A program made the translations under genes and the position numbers. A stretch of DNA of 64,000 bases from Pseudomonadota bacterium. Its GTDB lineage: Bacteria > Pseudomonadota > Alphaproteobacteria > Rhizobiales > Rhizobiaceae. Positions 49,615 to 57,502 of the stretch are shown one piece after another; positions within the stretch are counted from its first letter, which is position 1, and every line of letters begins with the position of its first letter. The stretch is taken from the NCBI GenBank assembly GCA_023404095.1, contig JAEYDD010000030.1:239801-303800 (forward strand), written 5' to 3'. Below the pieces are notes generated by a model. The model was not told the DNA's origin. It saw only the letters and a list, made by a program, of their open reading frames with translations, and did no database searches.

Positions 49615-49981
49615 GTTCATCCTTGCAGACGACCCGATCCAGTACGAGTTGGCGAAACGCCTGATCCGTTCCAGGTCGCTGGAGGAGCCCGCATATGTAT
49701 CGCTCCTCGTCTTTGCGGAAGCATGCGGTATCCTTCGCAGTCGATACGGATATGAAGACGCGGTGATCGCGGAAACCTTTCGAGAGCTTCTTGTCGCAGA
49801 GGAGCTGGTTTTTGAGGACGAAGACTTCCTCGACGCCTTACTCACGAACGAGCGGGCTTATGGCGGTGATCTTGCCGACTATGTGATCGCTCATCTTGCC
49901 GCGCGTGCCGGATGCTCGAAAACGGTGACATTCGACCGAGAGGCGGCACGAAGGATACCTGCAATGGAACTTCTCTCATGA
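49583..49981 (+). CDS. PIN-domain toxin, module 2
   Basis: 132 residues. PIN acidic residues: Asp5 (MIGIDTNVILRF), Glu46 (LLVFAEACGIL), Asp99 (GGDLADYVIAHLA) and Asp118 (TVTFDREAA). Closest in appearance to the VapC group with the DTNVILR start, unlike the module 1 toxin, so the two modules were probably acquired separately. Its stop codon overlaps the ruvB start (ATGA at 49978-49981). Confidence 0.9.
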   Translation: MIGIDTNVILRFILADDPIQYELAKRLIRSRSLEEPAYVSLLVFAEACGILRSRYGYEDAVIAETFRELLVAEELVFEDEDFLDALLTNERAYGGDLADYVIAHLAARAGCSKTVTFDREAARRIPAMELLS

Positions 49982-51018
49982 GCGATGCCGCCCGACTGAT
50001 CAACCCGGAGAAGCGCGGCGAGGACGTGGATGCGGCGTTGCGGCCGCAGACGCTGGACGACTTCACCGGTCAGGCGGAAGCACGCGCCAACCTGAAGATC
50101 TTCATCGAGGCGGCCAAGAACCGCGGCGAAGCGCTCGACCATGTGCTGTTCGTCGGCCCGCCCGGTCTGGGCAAGACGACGCTGGCGCAGATCATGGCGA
50201 AGGAACTGGGCGTCAACTTCCGCTCGACCTCCGGCCCGGTCATCGCCAAGGCCGGCGATCTCGCAGCCCTTCTGACCAATCTCGAAGAGCGCGACGTTCT
50301 GTTCATCGACGAGATCCACCGGCTCAACCCGGCCGTCGAGGAAATTCTCTATCCGGCCATGGAGGATTTCCAGCTCGACCTGATCATCGGGGAGGGGCCG
50401 GCGGCGCGCTCGGTCAAGATCGACCTTTCGAAGTTCACGCTGGTCGCGGCCACCACGCGCCTCGGGCTTTTGACGACGCCGCTGCGGGATCGGTTCGGCA
50501 TTCCGGTGCGGCTCAATTTCTATACCGTGGAGGAGCTGGAATCGATCGTGCGTCGCGGGGCGCGGCTGATGGGCCTCGGCATGACCGACGAGGGCGCCCG
50601 CGAGATCGCGCGCCGGGCGCGGGGCACGCCGCGCATCGCCGGCCGGCTCCTGCGGCGCGTGCGCGACTTCGCCGAGGTCGCACGCGCCGAAGCGGTCACC
50701 CGGGAGATCGCCGACGAGGCGCTGACGCGGCTTCTGGTCGACAAGATGGGGCTCGACCAGCTCGACCGGCGCTATCTTTCCATGATCGCGCATAATTTCG
50801 GCGGCGGGCCGGTCGGCATCGAGACGATCGCCGCCGGACTGTCGGAGCCGCGCGACGCGATCGAAGACATCATCGAGCCCTACATGATCCAGCAGGGGTT
50901 CATCCAGCGCACGCCGCGCGGCCGCGTCCTCACGGCGAATGCATGGAAGCATCTGGGCCTGCAGCCGCCGAAGGATCTGGAGGCGTCGCAGTTCCGGCTG
51001 TTTTCCGAAGACGACTGA
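49978..51018 (+). CDS. ruvB: Holliday junction branch migration ATPase RuvB
   Basis: 346 residues, full length. AAA+ hexamer that drives branch migration with RuvA. Walker A GPPGLGKTT (60-68), Walker B LFIDEIHRL (about 108-116), sensor VAATTRLGLL and arginine-finger region LRDRFGIPVRL (about 160-180), C-terminal winged helix (IQQGFIQRTPRGRVLTANAWKHL). The ATG lies inside the stop region of the module 2 toxin, so translation of ruvB is probably coupled to the toxin gene. Confidence 0.97.
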   Translation: MSDAARLINPEKRGEDVDAALRPQTLDDFTGQAEARANLKIFIEAAKNRGEALDHVLFVGPPGLGKTTLAQIMAKELGVNFRSTSGPVIAKAGDLAALLTNLEERDVLFIDEIHRLNPAVEEILYPAMEDFQLDLIIGEGPAARSVKIDLSKFTLVAATTRLGLLTTPLRDRFGIPVRLNFYTVEELESIVRRGARLMGLGMTDEGAREIARRARGTPRIAGRLLRRVRDFAEVARAEAVTREIADEALTRLLVDKMGLDQLDRRYLSMIAHNFGGGPVGIETIAAGLSEPRDAIEDIIEPYMIQQGFIQRTPRGRVLTANAWKHLGLQPPKDLEASQFRLFSEDD

Positions 51019-51184
51019 GGCCTGCTTTCCGGGGATGAGGTTACCGGTTTCGGTGTACGGCACGCGGGAAAACGATGTGCTCGACGGGCACGGGCGATGG
51101 CCTCTGCGTGAAGTCTATCGGCGACGCACTGCCTGAGGGTGTGATCGTGGTCTGAAGTGGTTGGTAGCGTTCTCGCGATACCCT

Positions 51185-52081
51185 TTAGGCTTTGTGTGCC
51201 AACGTCGCGACCGTCGCCGCAAGCCTCTCCATTCCGCCCGGACGCCAGCCGAGCATACGGATCCTGTCCGTCGCCATGGAATTGAAGGCTGCGCGGTCTG
51301 TTAGGGCCGGCAGCGGATGCGGACAGTTCAGCGCCGCTTGCGCCGATGACAGGATGTCGCGGGTGTCTACGAGAACATCCGAAACGTTGAAGACCTCGCC
51401 GTTGATGCGCATCGGGTCGGCCTCCAGCATCAGCTTGACTGCAGACGCAACGTCGTCGCCATGAACTTCCGTACCGACGCGGTCGGGAACGGGGCGGCCG
51501 GCCAGATAGTCGTCGAAAAGGGCCTGCCACTTGTGCGGCCGGCCCGGGCCTGCCGGCCCATAAACACCCGTCACTCGCAGGCTGGCGGTGATGAAGTTGT
51601 GCGAACAGAGTGCCTGCAGGCTGCGTTCGCCGTCGAGCTTCACCCGGCCGTAAAGCGTATCCGGTCTTGCCTGCATGTCCTCGGTGAGAGACACGCCGGG
51701 CGCCTGTGGGCCATAGACGGCGCGGCTGGAGAGAAACACGCAGCGGCGGACGCCGGCGTCCTTTGCCGCCTCGAACAGGCGCACGGATCCGTCCAGGTTG
51801 GCCCGCCGAAAGCCATGCGCGTCGTCGCCTTCACCGCCGCGATACTTGCCCGGAACGTGCGCCAAGGCGGCGTGGACGAAGTAGTAGATGTTCTCGAATG
51901 CGTCGATCTGGTCGATATCCGGATCGAGGTGGAGGGGGGAGAAGGCAACGTCACGGCTGAAGAAACCAGCGGTCGGCGGCGTGCGGCCGCCGACGGTGAC
52001 CTTGTAGCCGTTGGCAAGCAGGTGCTCGACGATGAAGCGGCCGGCATAGCCGGTGCCGCCCGAGACGAGGACGCGCGTCAT
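51185..52081 (-). CDS. sqdC: SqdC, NAD-dependent epimerase/reductase of sulfolipid synthesis
   Basis: 298 residues from ATG 52081. Extended SDR fold: VLVSGGTGYAGRFI (GxxGxxG), Ser in FLSSRAVYG and the YxxxK pair in TLYGRVKLDG. Identified as SqdC because it follows sqdB and sqdD in the order known from Rhodobacter and Sinorhizobium. SqdC takes part in SQDG synthesis, but its exact reaction is not settled. ATGA overlap with sqdD. Confidence 0.85.
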   Translation of the reverse strand: MTRVLVSGGTGYAGRFIVEHLLANGYKVTVGGRTPPTAGFFSRDVAFSPLHLDPDIDQIDAFENIYYFVHAALAHVPGKYRGGEGDDAHGFRRANLDGSVRLFEAAKDAGVRRCVFLSSRAVYGPQAPGVSLTEDMQARPDTLYGRVKLDGERSLQALCSHNFITASLRVTGVYGPAGPGRPHKWQALFDDYLAGRPVPDRVGTEVHGDDVASAVKLMLEADPMRINGEVFNVSDVLVDTRDILSSAQAALNCPHPLPALTDRAAFNSMATDRIRMLGWRPGGMERLAATVATLAHKA

Positions 52082-52977
52082 CCGTCGATCTGCCCGCAAG
52101 GTTGCTGCGGGCTGGAGAGGCCGGTCGGATCGGGCAGGCTGTCGATATCGGGCAGGGCGTCTCCCTCATGGAAAGCATGCCACAATGCAATCAACGGCAT
52201 CAGCGCCTCCGTCTTCGGATGATTCGCCTCCCAGGGCTTTTCATATTGGTAGTGCAGGACATGAATGCTCTTCCAGTTCCAAAGTTCCGGCATGGTGAAC
52301 CAGACGTACTGGAGCATGTTCATGAAGACCGGCAGGCCGTGCCATTCCGGGAAGAAGACCTGCAAAAAGGTTTGGTCGGTGCGCGGCCAGAAGGCGTCGG
52401 GCCGGTCGAGGTGTTCGAGCATGGCGGCAAACGTCGCCAGCGAGGGGCGGGCGACGAACACGCCGGAATTCAGGCGATGGAAATCCCGCAGGCTCTCGTA
52501 GACATTGGGGGCTGCAGAGAATTCCGGATAGGCGAACAGCCTGTCGATGTTGCGCAGAACGATCGCATCGGCGTCGATGAAGATGCAGCGCTCGTATTCG
52601 ACGAGCTGCCAGAGCCGAAGCTTGACGAAGTTGTCGAGCGGGGTGTGAAAGTCGGGCTTGCGGCCTTTGGTGAACGGGGCCGCGCCATGCAGCGCACGCC
52701 GGGCGTGGCGCGCGTTGAACGCGTCCGAAAGCCGCAACAGGTCCGCCTCGACGAGCCGCGCGCCCAGCTTCGCAAGCGTCTTTCGGCTTGCTTCGCCGAG
52801 CGCCGGCGTATGCAGCACGACAATGTCCGCTGTCGTTTTGGTGATGCGTAGCGAGCGGATCAGGGCTACGGCGCCCTTGCCGTAATCTTCGTTGGTGACC
52901 AGCGTCACGTAGGCGCGCGTGCTTCCTGCGGTGTCATTGCGCTGGATGCCTTGCTGCGCGCTCTCGTCTTGCGTCAT
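52078..52977 (-). CDS. sqdD: SqdD, GT8-family glycosyltransferase of sulfolipid synthesis
   Basis: 299 residues from ATG 52977. Glycogenin-like GT8 fold: TLVTNEDYGKGAVALIRSL at the N-terminus, the DxD metal motif in IFIDADAIVLRNID (about 142-144 of the protein) and LNSGVFVARPS. SqdD is proposed to move sulfoquinovose from UDP-SQ to diacylglycerol. Coupled on both sides by ATGA (52974-52977 and 52078-52081), so the three sqd proteins should be made in fixed proportion. Confidence 0.87.
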   Translation of the reverse strand: MTQDESAQQGIQRNDTAGSTRAYVTLVTNEDYGKGAVALIRSLRITKTTADIVVLHTPALGEASRKTLAKLGARLVEADLLRLSDAFNARHARRALHGAAPFTKGRKPDFHTPLDNFVKLRLWQLVEYERCIFIDADAIVLRNIDRLFAYPEFSAAPNVYESLRDFHRLNSGVFVARPSLATFAAMLEHLDRPDAFWPRTDQTFLQVFFPEWHGLPVFMNMLQYVWFTMPELWNWKSIHVLHYQYEKPWEANHPKTEALMPLIALWHAFHEGDALPDIDSLPDPTGLSSPQQPCGQIDG

Positions 52978-54206
52978 GATACCGATTTCAGTCTCCGGCC
53001 TTCTGGGTCGTGGTTCACGGTGGCGGCGATGTCCCGCGTCCAAGCCGAAACCGCCGGCACGCGCGTACGATCGACACGGTAGGCGAATTTCTTCGCCACA
53101 TCCACGATTTCGCCCAGCAGCCCATCGGCGAGCCGGATCGGCTCGAGGCCGAGTTCGCGGAACTTCGCGTTTTCCACGACGAGGTCGTTCTCCGCCGCTT
53201 CCTTGCGCGGGTTCGGCAGCCAGGCGATTTCGCTGCCCGTCAGCCCGGCCACGAGTTGGGCGAGGTCGCGTACGCGATGAGTCTCGGTCATCTGGTTGAA
53301 GATTTCGACGCGCGCGCCGCGGGCGGGAGGATTGGAAAGCGCGATCTCGATGCAGCGCACCGAATCCTGGATGTGGATGAAGGCGCGCGTCTGGCCGCCG
53401 GTGCCGTGCACGGTCAGCGGATAGCCGATCGCCGCCTGGATGAGAAAGCGGTTCAGCACCGTGCCGTAGTCGCCGTCATAGTCGAACCGGTTGACGAGCT
53501 GGGGATGCAGCCGGGTCTCGCGCGTGTGCGTTCCCCACACGATACCCTGGTGCAGGTCGGTGATCCGCATGCCATCGTTCTTGGCGTAGAACTGGAACAG
53601 CAACTGATCCAGGCACTTCGTCATGTGATAGATGGAGCCGGGATTGGCGGGATAGAGAATTTCCTGGCTGACGGTCTCGCCGTCCATCGTCTGCACGCCC
53701 ACCGGCAGATAGCCTTCGGGGATGGCGGCGCCCACGGTGGAGTAGCCGTATACGCCCATCGTGCCCAGGTGGACCAGATGGGCGTCGATGCCGGTTTCCA
53801 CGAGCGCGTTCAACAGGTTGTGCGTCGCGTTGACGTTGTTGTTGACGGTGTAGTTCTTGTGGCGGTCGCTCTTCATCGAGTAGGGGGCAGCGCGCTGCTC
53901 GGCGAAGTGGATAATGGCATCGGGCCGCTCCTGGCGCATCCAGCTTTTCAGAAGCTCGTAGTCGCGGGCCAGATCGATGAGGTGGAAGTGGATGCGGCGG
54001 CCAGTGACGGCGTGCCAGACACGGGTGCGTTCCTGGATCGAATCCATCGGCGTCAACGACTGGACGCCGAGTTCCGTATCGATCCAGCGGCGCGAGAGAT
54101 TGTCGAGAATGTGGATCTCATGGCCTGAATTCGACAGATGAAGCGCCGTTGGCCAGCCGACGAAACCATCCCCGCCCAGTACCGCAATCTTCATCGCTGA
54201 CGCCAT
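52974..54206 (-). CDS. sqdB: UDP-sulfoquinovose synthase
   Basis: 410 residues from ATG 54206 (MASAMKIAVLGGDGFVGWPTAL), with AGGGG 8 nt upstream; MKIAVLGG four codons in lacks a ribosome-binding site. Converts UDP-glucose and sulfite to UDP-sulfoquinovose. Hallmarks: GGDGFVGWPTALHLS, DNLSRRWIDTELGVQSLTP, HLGTMGVYGYSTVGAAIPEGYL, catalytic YHMTK, and QGIVWGTHTRET. SqdB is highly conserved to plants. First gene of sqdB-sqdD-sqdC; supports phosphate-saving membrane lipid synthesis. Confidence 0.96.
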   Translation of the reverse strand: MASAMKIAVLGGDGFVGWPTALHLSNSGHEIHILDNLSRRWIDTELGVQSLTPMDSIQERTRVWHAVTGRRIHFHLIDLARDYELLKSWMRQERPDAIIHFAEQRAAPYSMKSDRHKNYTVNNNVNATHNLLNALVETGIDAHLVHLGTMGVYGYSTVGAAIPEGYLPVGVQTMDGETVSQEILYPANPGSIYHMTKCLDQLLFQFYAKNDGMRITDLHQGIVWGTHTRETRLHPQLVNRFDYDGDYGTVLNRFLIQAAIGYPLTVHGTGGQTRAFIHIQDSVRCIEIALSNPPARGARVEIFNQMTETHRVRDLAQLVAGLTGSEIAWLPNPRKEAAENDLVVENAKFRELGLEPIRLADGLLGEIVDVAKKFAYRVDRTRVPAVSAWTRDIAATVNHDPEGRRLKSVS

Positions 54207-54331
54207 GGAATTTCCCCTCTGCGTTGAGACCGGTCCCCTCATAGTGACCGAATGTGACAGGAGTACAATTCTTGATTTTGTCGTCCGGTTCCTTCACAGA
54301 AGGCGAAAATTGGCAGACTTCGGATAGTTGA

Positions 54332-54796
54332 ATGACGACCTTGGACCATGCGCTTGCGGGCGAACTGACCACGGACGGCCACAGGCTGGTGCAGCGGGTC
54401 TACTATGAGGACACCGATTTTTCCGGTTTCGTCTATCACGCCCGCTATCTGCACTTCATGGAGCGGGCCCGCACCGACTATCTGCGCTGCCTCGGCGTCG
54501 AGCAGGGATCGCTTGCGGTGGAAGGCGATTCGGAAGGCCTGATGTTCGTCGTCCATCGCATGGAAATCGACTTCAAGGCGCCAGCGAAGATGGACGATAT
54601 CGTCACCATCCTGACGCGGACGGAAAAAGCGGGCGGCGCCAAGATGGTGCTGCAGCAGGAGGTGCGACGCGGCGAGCAGATCCTCCTCGCCGCCAAGGTG
54701 GTGATTGCCGTTGTGAATGCCAAAGGGCGTCCGCGCCGGCTGCCTGACGGGCTTGCACAGCAGTTCCTGCAGGGGGCTTCGGAGCCGGCAAGCTGA
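54332..54796 (+). CDS. ybgC: Tol-Pal-associated acyl-CoA thioesterase YbgC
   Basis: 154 residues. Hot-dog fold of the 4-hydroxybenzoyl-CoA thioesterase type: VYYEDTDFSGFVYHARYLHFMERARTDYL with the catalytic Asp in EDTDFSG. Conserved first gene of tol-pal regions. 401 nt separate it from tolQ, so tolQRAB likely has its own promoter. Confidence 0.94.
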   Translation: MTTLDHALAGELTTDGHRLVQRVYYEDTDFSGFVYHARYLHFMERARTDYLRCLGVEQGSLAVEGDSEGLMFVVHRMEIDFKAPAKMDDIVTILTRTEKAGGAKMVLQQEVRRGEQILLAAKVVIAVVNAKGRPRRLPDGLAQQFLQGASEPAS

Positions 54797-55197
54797 ACCG
54801 CGCGCTGTCTTCCGGAGGCTGGAGATTCCGCGACGGGCGATCAAAGAAGCGGCCGGCTGCCAAAGATGTGCAACCGGTAATACTCCCTTAACCATAATGA
54901 TGTCTTACTGAACGCACTGGATTTTGTGCGCTGCACGTCATCCTTTAACCAAAATTGACGGCAAGAAGGCAGTTGAAAGCGTTGGATCGGCGTGGCAGCC
55001 GGCAACATCAACCGGACATTCTTGAAGAGCTCGGGAAACCGCTGCGGACTAAGGCGGACGCAGGTACCCAGGCTTTGCGAAACGTCGGCCCCGGCAGACC
55101 CGAAAGTGGGTCCTGATGCCGGTCCGGCAAAGGGATGAAGACCCGGTGCGATGGCCAGAAGCCCGTGCCGGGTGTTTGGATTCGGGGACGGAAGTCT
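54797..55197 (+). promoter_or_regulatory. Long structured leader region upstream of tolQ
   Basis: 401 nt without a convincing gene. TTAACCAT at 54888-54895 (possible CtrA half-site) and TTTAACCA near 54944 suggest a promoter in the first third. Hairpins follow: GACCC (55097-55101) / GGGTC (55108-55112), TGCCG/CGGCA near 55117-55129 and ACCCGG (55141-55146) / CCGGGT (55168-55173), the last ending 24 nt before the tolQ ATG. A structured 5' UTR that could control translation is possible. Confidence 0.4.
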
Positions 55198-55917
55198 ATG
55201 GAACAGGTAGGTTTGGCAGCAGCATCGACGGACGTGAGTCTCTGGTCGCTGTTCATGCAGGCAGGCTTCGTCGTGAAGCTGGTCATGATCGGGTTGATCG
55301 CGGCATCGGTCTGGACCTGGGCGATCGTCGTCGACAAGACGCTCGCTTTCGGCAAGGCGCGCCGGCAGCTTGACAGCTTCGAGCAGGTGTTCTGGTCCGG
55401 GCAGTCGCTCGAGGAACTTTACCGCACACTGTCCGACCGACAGACCACCGGCATGAGCGCCATGTTCGTTGCGGCCATGCGCGAGTGGAAGAAGAGCTTC
55501 GAGCGCGGCGCACGTTCGCCGATCGGGCTGCAGATGCGTATCGACCGGGCCATGGACGTGACGCTTGCCCGCGAATCCGAGGCACTCGAAGCCCGTCTCG
55601 GTTCGCTCGCCACGATCGGTTCGGCCGGTCCCTTCATCGGTCTGTTCGGCACCGTCGTCGGCATCATGACCTCGTTCCAGGCGATCGCCGGTTCGAAGTC
55701 GACCAACCTCGCTGTCGTGGCGCCCGGTATCGCCGAAGCGCTGCTGGCGACGGCCATCGGCCTTCTGGCCGCTATCCCCGCCGTTATCGCTTATAATAAA
55801 TTCACGGCCGATGCCGGCAAGCTGACCGCACGCATGGAAGGCTTTGCCGACGAATTCTCCGCCATCCTTTCGCGCCAGATCGACGAGAAGCTGCAGCCGC
55901 GTCAGGCGGCGCAGTAA
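55198..55917 (+). CDS. tolQ: TolQ
   Basis: 239 residues. Inner-membrane proton-channel protein of the Tol-Pal system, MotA/ExbB family: TM1 (FVVKLVMIGLIAASVWTWAIVV, about 21-42), TM2 and TM3 (GSAGPFIGLFGTVVGIMTSFQAI and APGIAEALLATAIGLLAAIPAVIAYN, about 138-200). Energises TolA together with TolR during outer-membrane constriction at division. First gene of tolQRAB, 24 nt before tolR. Confidence 0.96.
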   Translation: MEQVGLAAASTDVSLWSLFMQAGFVVKLVMIGLIAASVWTWAIVVDKTLAFGKARRQLDSFEQVFWSGQSLEELYRTLSDRQTTGMSAMFVAAMREWKKSFERGARSPIGLQMRIDRAMDVTLARESEALEARLGSLATIGSAGPFIGLFGTVVGIMTSFQAIAGSKSTNLAVVAPGIAEALLATAIGLLAAIPAVIAYNKFTADAGKLTARMEGFADEFSAILSRQIDEKLQPRQAAQ

Positions 55918-55941
55918 CCGGCCTCAGCAGGAGATCTATCC

Positions 55942-56391
55942 ATGGGCATGTCAGTCGGTGGAGCTAAGGGCGGCGGCGGACGCCGCAGGCGCGGCGGTCG
56001 CAAGGCCGTGATGAGCGAGATCAACGTCACGCCGTTCGTCGACGTCATGCTCGTGCTCCTCATCATATTCATGGTGGCCGCGCCGATGATGACGGTCGGC
56101 GTGCCCCTCGACCTGCCGAAGACCTCGGCCAAGGCGCTGAACTCCGAGACGCAGCCGATCACGATTTCGGTGAAGGCGGACGGCGCAGTGTTCCTGCAGG
56201 AAACGGCAATCCCGGTCGAGGAGATCGCAGCCAAGCTCGAGGCGGTCGCTACGACCGGCTATACCGAGCGGATCTTCGTTCGCGGTGACGGCGCAGCACC
56301 CTACGGCGTGATCGCCGACGTCATGTCGCGGATCCAGTCGGCGGGCTTCACCAATATCGGCCTCGTCACAGAGCAGAAACCGGATAACTGA
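55942..56391 (+). CDS. tolR: TolR
   Basis: 149 residues. A Gly/Arg-rich cytoplasmic start, then one TM helix with the proton-carrying Asp in EINVTPFVDVMLVLLIIFMV (about 29-48), then a periplasmic ExbD-like domain (VPLDLPKTSAKAL, IFVRGDGAAPYGVIADVMSRIQSAGFTNIGLV). Partners TolQ; 9 nt separate it from tolA. Confidence 0.96.
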   Translation: MGMSVGGAKGGGGRRRRGGRKAVMSEINVTPFVDVMLVLLIIFMVAAPMMTVGVPLDLPKTSAKALNSETQPITISVKADGAVFLQETAIPVEEIAAKLEAVATTGYTERIFVRGDGAAPYGVIADVMSRIQSAGFTNIGLVTEQKPDN

Positions 56392-56399
56392 AGACCGCG

Positions 56400-57467
56400 A
56401 TGAAGGGCAGCCTCGCCACATCCGCCGCCTTGCACGTACTGGTGCTCACCTGGGCACTGGTATCGATCGGCAGCCCGGAAAGTTTCGACGTCGCCGACGT
56501 CGAGGCGATGCCGGTCGACATCGTGCCGATCGAGGAGCTGACGCAGATCCAGCAGGGCGACAAGAAAGCCCCGATGGCCGAGAAGTCCGCACCGGTTCCG
56601 ACCAAGCACCAGGACGTGGTCGAGAACGCTGAAAACGCGGGCGACAACGACATCGACCTGAAGACGCCGCCGACGCCGGACAAGAAGCCGCAAAGCACGG
56701 AGACGGCCGCCGCGCCGCCGAAGGCCGACAAGCCGGTGCCGACGCCGGAGCCGGCCGAGGAGCCGGTGGAAGAGGTGCAGAAGACCGAGCCCGCGACGAC
56801 GCCGGCGACCGAGGTCGCAGCCGAAGCCGAGCCGAAGCAGGACGTTAAGCCGGACGCCAAGCCGGAGGAAACGCCGACCGAGGAAGCGCCGGCCGAGGTG
56901 GCCGAGGCCGAGGCCCTGCCGGAGACGGGACCCGTTCCCGAGGTCAAGCCGAAGCCCGCCCAGGCGCAGACGGCCAAGACCGAGGACCGCAAGAACGAGG
57001 AAAAGAAGAAGGAGCAGAAGAAGTCGGCTTCCGCCAAGGAAAGCGACTTCAACGCCGACGAGGTGGCTGCGCTTCTGAACAAGACGGAAAGCAAGGGCGG
57101 CGGCGCCAAGCGCTCGACCGAGACGGCCTCGCTCGGCGGCGAGAAGACGACCGGCGGTTCCAAGCTCTCGATGAGTGAGATGGATGCGCTGCGCGGCCTG
57201 ATCCAGAACAACTGGTCGATCATCCCCGGCATGGCGGACGCGACCGAGGTGCGGATCAAGGTGACGATGCAGCTCGACCAGGACGGCAATATCGTCGGTG
57301 AACCGGACGTGGTCGCCACAGGCGGTTCCGAGGCGGCGCGTCGCGCGCTTGCCGGCGGCGCGCGCCGGGCGATCCTGAAGTCCGCGCCGTTCGACAAGCT
57401 GCCCAAGGACAAATACGACGCCTGGAGCGAAGTCGTGGTGAACTTCGATCCAAGCGAGATGATGTGA
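56400..57467 (+). CDS. tolA: TolA
   Basis: 355 residues. Short cytoplasmic start and one TM helix (SAALHVLVLTWALVSIGS, about 8-25), then a long Pro/Glu/Lys/Ala-rich periplasmic spacer (50-230), then a TonB-like C-terminal domain (about 255-355: MDALRGLIQNNWSIIPGMADATEVRIKVTMQLDQDGNIV). Spans the periplasm and contacts TolB and Pal. The spacer is low complexity and its codons look normal for the region. 36 nt before tolB. Confidence 0.93.
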   Translation: MKGSLATSAALHVLVLTWALVSIGSPESFDVADVEAMPVDIVPIEELTQIQQGDKKAPMAEKSAPVPTKHQDVVENAENAGDNDIDLKTPPTPDKKPQSTETAAAPPKADKPVPTPEPAEEPVEEVQKTEPATTPATEVAAEAEPKQDVKPDAKPEETPTEEAPAEVAEAEALPETGPVPEVKPKPAQAQTAKTEDRKNEEKKKEQKKSASAKESDFNADEVAALLNKTESKGGGAKRSTETASLGGEKTTGGSKLSMSEMDALRGLIQNNWSIIPGMADATEVRIKVTMQLDQDGNIVGEPDVVATGGSEAARRALAGGARRAILKSAPFDKLPKDKYDAWSEVVVNFDPSEMM

Positions 57468-57502
57468 TGCCAGGTGGCATAAACTAGGAAGGCCTAGAAC
57501 GC

